Source of the DNA: an uncultured Gemmatimonadota bacterium
GTDB taxonomy: Bacteria > Gemmatimonadota > Gemmatimonadetes > Gemmatimonadales > Gemmatimonadaceae
Direction: 5' to 3'
Assembly: GCA_946480295.1 (NCBI GenBank)
Contig: CAMLIT010000006.1
Coordinates: 1 to 64,000 of the forward strand
DNA: 64,000 nt
Shown here: positions 61,123 to 64,000 of the stretch, one piece after another
Numbering within the stretch: position 1 is the stretch's first letter
How the letters are laid out: each line of letters starts with the position of its first letter
Translations under genes and position numbers: made by a program
Notes under the pieces: generated by a model
The model's database searches: none
What the model was told of the DNA's origin: nothing
What the model saw: the letters and a program-made list of their open reading frames with translations, nothing else

Positions 61123-63828
61123 CTACCTCCCCACCACCCGCACCCGCTCCTCCGCCCGCACGTCCGCCGACGACCCGCCCACCTGCAGCAGCACCGGCTC
61201 GCTCTCCACCACCCACCCGTGCTTCTCCGGGCTCCAGTACGCGAGTGAGCTGGCGCGCAGCGGAAGGCGCACGGTGCGCGTCTCGCCCGGCTTCAGCGTC
61301 ACGCGCCGAAAGCCGCGCAGCTCCTCGATCGGGCGCGACACCCGCGAGCCGAGGTGCCGGACGTAGAGCTGCACCACCTCGTCGCCCGTGCGCGTCCCCG
61401 TGTTCGTCACGTCGACGCTGACCGTGATCTCGCCGTTCGCGCGCAGCGTCGGCGCGCTCGTGCGCAGGTGCGCGTACCGGAACGTCGTGTAGCTCAGGCC
61501 ATGGCCGAACGGGTAGAGCGGCGCATCGGCGAGGTAGCGATAGGTGCGCCCCTCCATGTGGTAGTCGTCGAACGGCGGGAGGTCGTTCACGCTGTGGTAG
61601 AACGTCACCGGCAGCCGTCCCCCCGGATTGTACTTCCCGAACAGCACGTCGGCGATCGCGGTGCCGGCGGCCTGGCCGGGGTACCACGCTTCCATGATCG
61701 CCGGCACGTGCTCCTGCGCCCAGTTCACCGCGAGCGCGCTCCCGCTCATCAGCACGAGCACCGTCGGCCTGCCCACCGCGGCCACGCTCTCCAGCAGGTG
61801 CTCCTGCGGCGCCGGCAGGTCGATGCTCGTGCGATCGCCCCCGGAGAAGCCGGGGATGTGCACGGGCATCTCCTCCCCCTCCAGGTTCGACGTCAGGCCG
61901 AGGAAGAGGACCACCGCGTCGGCCTGCCGCGCCGCCGCCACCGCCTCCGCCTCGAGCGAGTCGGCGGGCGGCGCCCACACGAGCTTGAGCTGCGCGTCGC
62001 CGTACGTCTGCCCGCCCTCCACGCGCACCTGGTAGCTCTTCCCGCCCTGCAGCGTGATCGGCTGGCTTTCCACCAGCCGCGGGTCGGGGAACTCGCCGTT
62101 CTTCGAGTTGTACACCGACTGCACGACGAGGCTGTCGTCGAGGTAGAGCCGGAATCGAACGGTGCCGATCAGGCCGAGGCGGTACGTCCCCGTCTCCGAC
62201 GGCGTGAACGTCCCCGTCCACCGCACGCCGAAGTGCTCGGGGTCCATCCCCGGCTGCGGCGCGGCGCCGTGCCAGGTCGCGTCGAGCGCGCTGTCCGTGC
62301 CCGTGAACGTCGGAGAGCCCTGCAGGCTGTCGCTCGTGAAGTACTCCACCTGGAGTCCCGCGCTTCCCTGCGGTGTGTGCAGGGTGCTGCCGGGGACCGC
62401 GTCGAGCACGGGGAAGTTCTCCGCGAGGTCGGCGCCGCGGGCGTAGATCACGCGCGTGTTCTTCGACACCGCCTCCCGGATCCCGCGCAGCGGCGTGATC
62501 GCGTCCGCCGGCAGCCCGTTGTAGTTGCCGAGCAGCATGCGCCACTGGTCCGCGTTCGGCCCGATCACCGCGATCGTGTGCAGGTCCGGCCGCAGGGGCA
62601 GCACGTGTCCGTCGTTCTTCAGCAGGACCATCGACTCCCGCGCGACCTGGAGCGCGAGCGCGCGGTGCGCCGGCGAATCCAGGTCGCTGTACGGGGTCCG
62701 CGCCCAGCGCACCTTCGCCGTGGAGTCGAACATCCCGAGCTTGAACCGCGCCAGGAAGAGCCGCTTCACCGACGAGTCGATCTGCTGCTCCGTGATCAGC
62801 CCCTGGTGCACCGCGTCGACGAGGTTTCTGTAGGTGCGGCCGCAGTCGAGGTCCGTCCCCGCCTTCACCGCCGCCGCCGCCGCTTCGGCCGCGGTCTGCA
62901 CGTACTTGTGCGTGCGCCAGATGTCGGCGACAGCGTCGCAGTCCGACACCACGTAGCCGCGGAACTTCCAGTCGCCGCGCAGGATGTCCCCGAGGAGCAT
63001 GTCGCTCGCGCACGCCGGCTTCCCGTCCACGCGGTTGTACGCGCACATCACCGAGTACGCGCCCCCCTCGCGGATCCCCGCCTCGAACTGCGGCAGGTAC
63101 GTCTCGTGGAGGTCGCGCTCGCTCGGCACGGCGTCGAACTCGTGCCGCGTCGGCTCCGGCCCGCTGTGCACGTCGAAGTGCTTCAGGGTCGACACCGTCT
63201 TCAGGTACTTCGGGTCGTCGCCCTGCATGCCGCGCACGAACTGCACGGCGAGCCGCCCGGAGAGGAACGGATCCTCGCCGTACGTCTCCTGCCCGCGTCC
63301 CCACCGCGGGTCGCGGAAGATGTTGACGTTGGGCGACCAGAAGGTGAGTCCCTCGTACCGGTCGTGGCTTCCGTGGCGCAGCGCCTCGTGGTACTTCGCC
63401 CGCGCCTCGTCGGAGATCACCGTCGCCATGCGGAAGACGAGGCTGTCGTCGAACGTCGCCGCCACGCCGATCGCCTGCGGGAACACCGTCGCGAGCCCCG
63501 CGCGCGCGACCCCGTGCAGCGCCTCGTTCCACCAGTTGTACGGCGGCACGCCGAGCCGGTCGATCCCCGGCGCGACGTCCATCATCTGCGAGACCTTCTC
63601 CTCCAGCGTCATCCGCCCGACCAGGTCGTCCACGCGCTGCGCGACGGGGAGCGACTCGTCCTGGTACGGCAGCAACGTCGTCTGGCCCTGCGTCCGTGGT
63701 GGCGTCTGTCCCTGCGCGCCGGCCACGGCGGCCGTGGCGCCGAGCGACAACCCGAGCAGCGCGGCGGCGGTGCGCGCGCGTCGGACGAATGCGGCGAGGG
63801 ACGTGCGGTCGACAGGGCGCAGGTGCAT
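61123..63828 (-). CDS. Glycoside hydrolase family 3 with PA14 domain, exported
   Basis: This 901-aa protein starts at the ATG at 63828 with a signal peptide to about residue 39 (AVAGAQ). The GH3 barrel begins RVDDLVGRMTLEEKVSQMM, with YNWWNEALHGVARAG and DPRWGRGQETYGEDP, and the nucleophile lies in VVSDCDAVAD (near residue 294). A PA14 domain is inserted in the C-terminal sandwich (about 475-615: GLQVEYFTSDSLQGSP, RWTGTFTPSETGTYRLGL). An Fn3-like domain ends the protein. This is typical of beta-xylosidases or arabinosidases. It is the periplasmic counterpart of the GH3 at 55105. Confidence 0.95.
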   Translation of the reverse strand: MHLRPVDRTSLAAFVRRARTAAALLGLSLGATAAVAGAQGQTPPRTQGQTTLLPYQDESLPVAQRVDDLVGRMTLEEKVSQMMDVAPGIDRLGVPPYNWWNEALHGVARAGLATVFPQAIGVAATFDDSLVFRMATVISDEARAKYHEALRHGSHDRYEGLTFWSPNVNIFRDPRWGRGQETYGEDPFLSGRLAVQFVRGMQGDDPKYLKTVSTLKHFDVHSGPEPTRHEFDAVPSERDLHETYLPQFEAGIREGGAYSVMCAYNRVDGKPACASDMLLGDILRGDWKFRGYVVSDCDAVADIWRTHKYVQTAAEAAAAAVKAGTDLDCGRTYRNLVDAVHQGLITEQQIDSSVKRLFLARFKLGMFDSTAKVRWARTPYSDLDSPAHRALALQVARESMVLLKNDGHVLPLRPDLHTIAVIGPNADQWRMLLGNYNGLPADAITPLRGIREAVSKNTRVIYARGADLAENFPVLDAVPGSTLHTPQGSAGLQVEYFTSDSLQGSPTFTGTDSALDATWHGAAPQPGMDPEHFGVRWTGTFTPSETGTYRLGLIGTVRFRLYLDDSLVVQSVYNSKNGEFPDPRLVESQPITLQGGKSYQVRVEGGQTYGDAQLKLVWAPPADSLEAEAVAAARQADAVVLFLGLTSNLEGEEMPVHIPGFSGGDRTSIDLPAPQEHLLESVAAVGRPTVLVLMSGSALAVNWAQEHVPAIMEAWYPGQAAGTAIADVLFGKYNPGGRLPVTFYHSVNDLPPFDDYHMEGRTYRYLADAPLYPFGHGLSYTTFRYAHLRTSAPTLRANGEITVSVDVTNTGTRTGDEVVQLYVRHLGSRVSRPIEELRGFRRVTLKPGETRTVRLPLRASSLAYWSPEKHGWVVESEPVLLQVGGSSADVRAEERVRVVGR

Positions 63829-63836
63829 GAGCTCCT

Positions 63837-64000
63837 CTACTTGGAGGGTGAATACGCGTACATGCCGAGATAGGTGCCGACGAACCCGCCGGCCACCTTC
63901 GTGCTGAGGATGCGGCCATCCACGTCGCCCTTCAGCAGCGTCCAGTCGTTCGGCTGATGGGCGTAGTAGAAATCGTAGCGCGCGCCGCGCGCCCTGATCT
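63837..64000 (-). CDS. GH43-family glycosidase, C-terminal end only
   Basis: The gene runs in from the right edge and stops at 63837-63839. The last 54 residues include YDFYYAHQPNDWTLLKG, DVDGRILSTKVAGG and FVGTYLGMYAYSPSK. This resembles the C-terminal beta-sandwich end of GH43 beta-xylosidases/arabinofuranosidases (G-F-x-G-x-x-L-G-x-Y-A). The catalytic part is outside the window, so the family call is by pattern only. It precedes the GH3-PA14 gene by 8 bases on the same strand and is probably in its operon. Confidence 0.75.
   Translation of the reverse strand, partial: IRARGARYDFYYAHQPNDWTLLKGDVDGRILSTKVAGGFVGTYLGMYAYSPSK

Overview
The window is very GC-rich chromosomal DNA. Its gene content (SusC/SusD pair, ASPIC/UnbV FG-GAP lipoproteins, many lipoboxes and signal peptides, xylan and alpha-glucan enzymes) fits a soil Gemmatimonadota of the Gemmatirosa kind. 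That placement is an inference from gene families and base composition, since no rRNA is present. About 50 protein genes, one tRNA and several repeats and recombination-site-like structures can be supported.

Left end (1-4200): an isolated tRNA-Ile(GAU) with its own promoter and terminator is followed by a stretch of visibly lower GC. This stretch holds a tight three-gene operon: a PD-(D/E)XK nuclease-like protein with a winged helix, a soluble Hanks-type Ser/Thr kinase, and an unrecognised barrel-like protein. An attC-like palindrome lies just upstream. This operon is the best candidate here for an undescribed, possibly defensive, system.

4200-16100: housekeeping and accessory genes follow, namely a methyltransferase, a decayed DUF998 membrane gene, a stand-alone CheB, a coiled-coil protein, a SnoaL-like protein, an AhpD-like protein, GNAT, L,D-transpeptidase, YceI, a sugar isomerase-like lipoprotein, a Vgb-type beta-propeller and a GH31 glycosidase.

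16100-29200: an orphan gene is bounded on the right by a convincing integron attC site and followed by a HicBA toxin-antitoxin pair, with no integrase present. After these come small secreted or membrane proteins, a gluzincin-like peptidase, a HAD phosphatase, a PQQ dehydrogenase with a haem domain, two overlapping trypsin-like serine proteases with a LuxR regulator, a Gfo/Idh/MocA oxidoreductase and an MFS transporter.

29500-45000: a SusC/SusD-like nutrient-uptake locus holds two huge tandem FG-GAP/ASPIC lipoproteins, a stand-alone TonB-plug lipoprotein, trehalase and an SLC45-type sugar transporter. It probably takes up and cleaves trehalose or a related alpha-glucoside.

45000-48800: dispersed repeats, a ZU5-like lipoprotein, a TPR protein, MsrA and an SDR mannonate oxidoreductase.

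48900-64000: a glucuronoxylan utilisation locus encodes glucarate dehydratase-family protein, GH67 alpha-glucuronidase, xylose isomerase, SGNH esterase, GH3, GPH symporter, GH10 xylanase, GntR/FCD regulator, a second GH3 with PA14, and the end of a GH43 gene. Together they would cut xylan, strip side groups, import the products and feed xylose and uronic acid into central metabolism. A third class of signal runs through the window: an over-represented 10-mer (CTCGTCAGGC), heptanucleotide microsatellites, and a roughly 300-base repeat family that fills convergent intergenic gaps.
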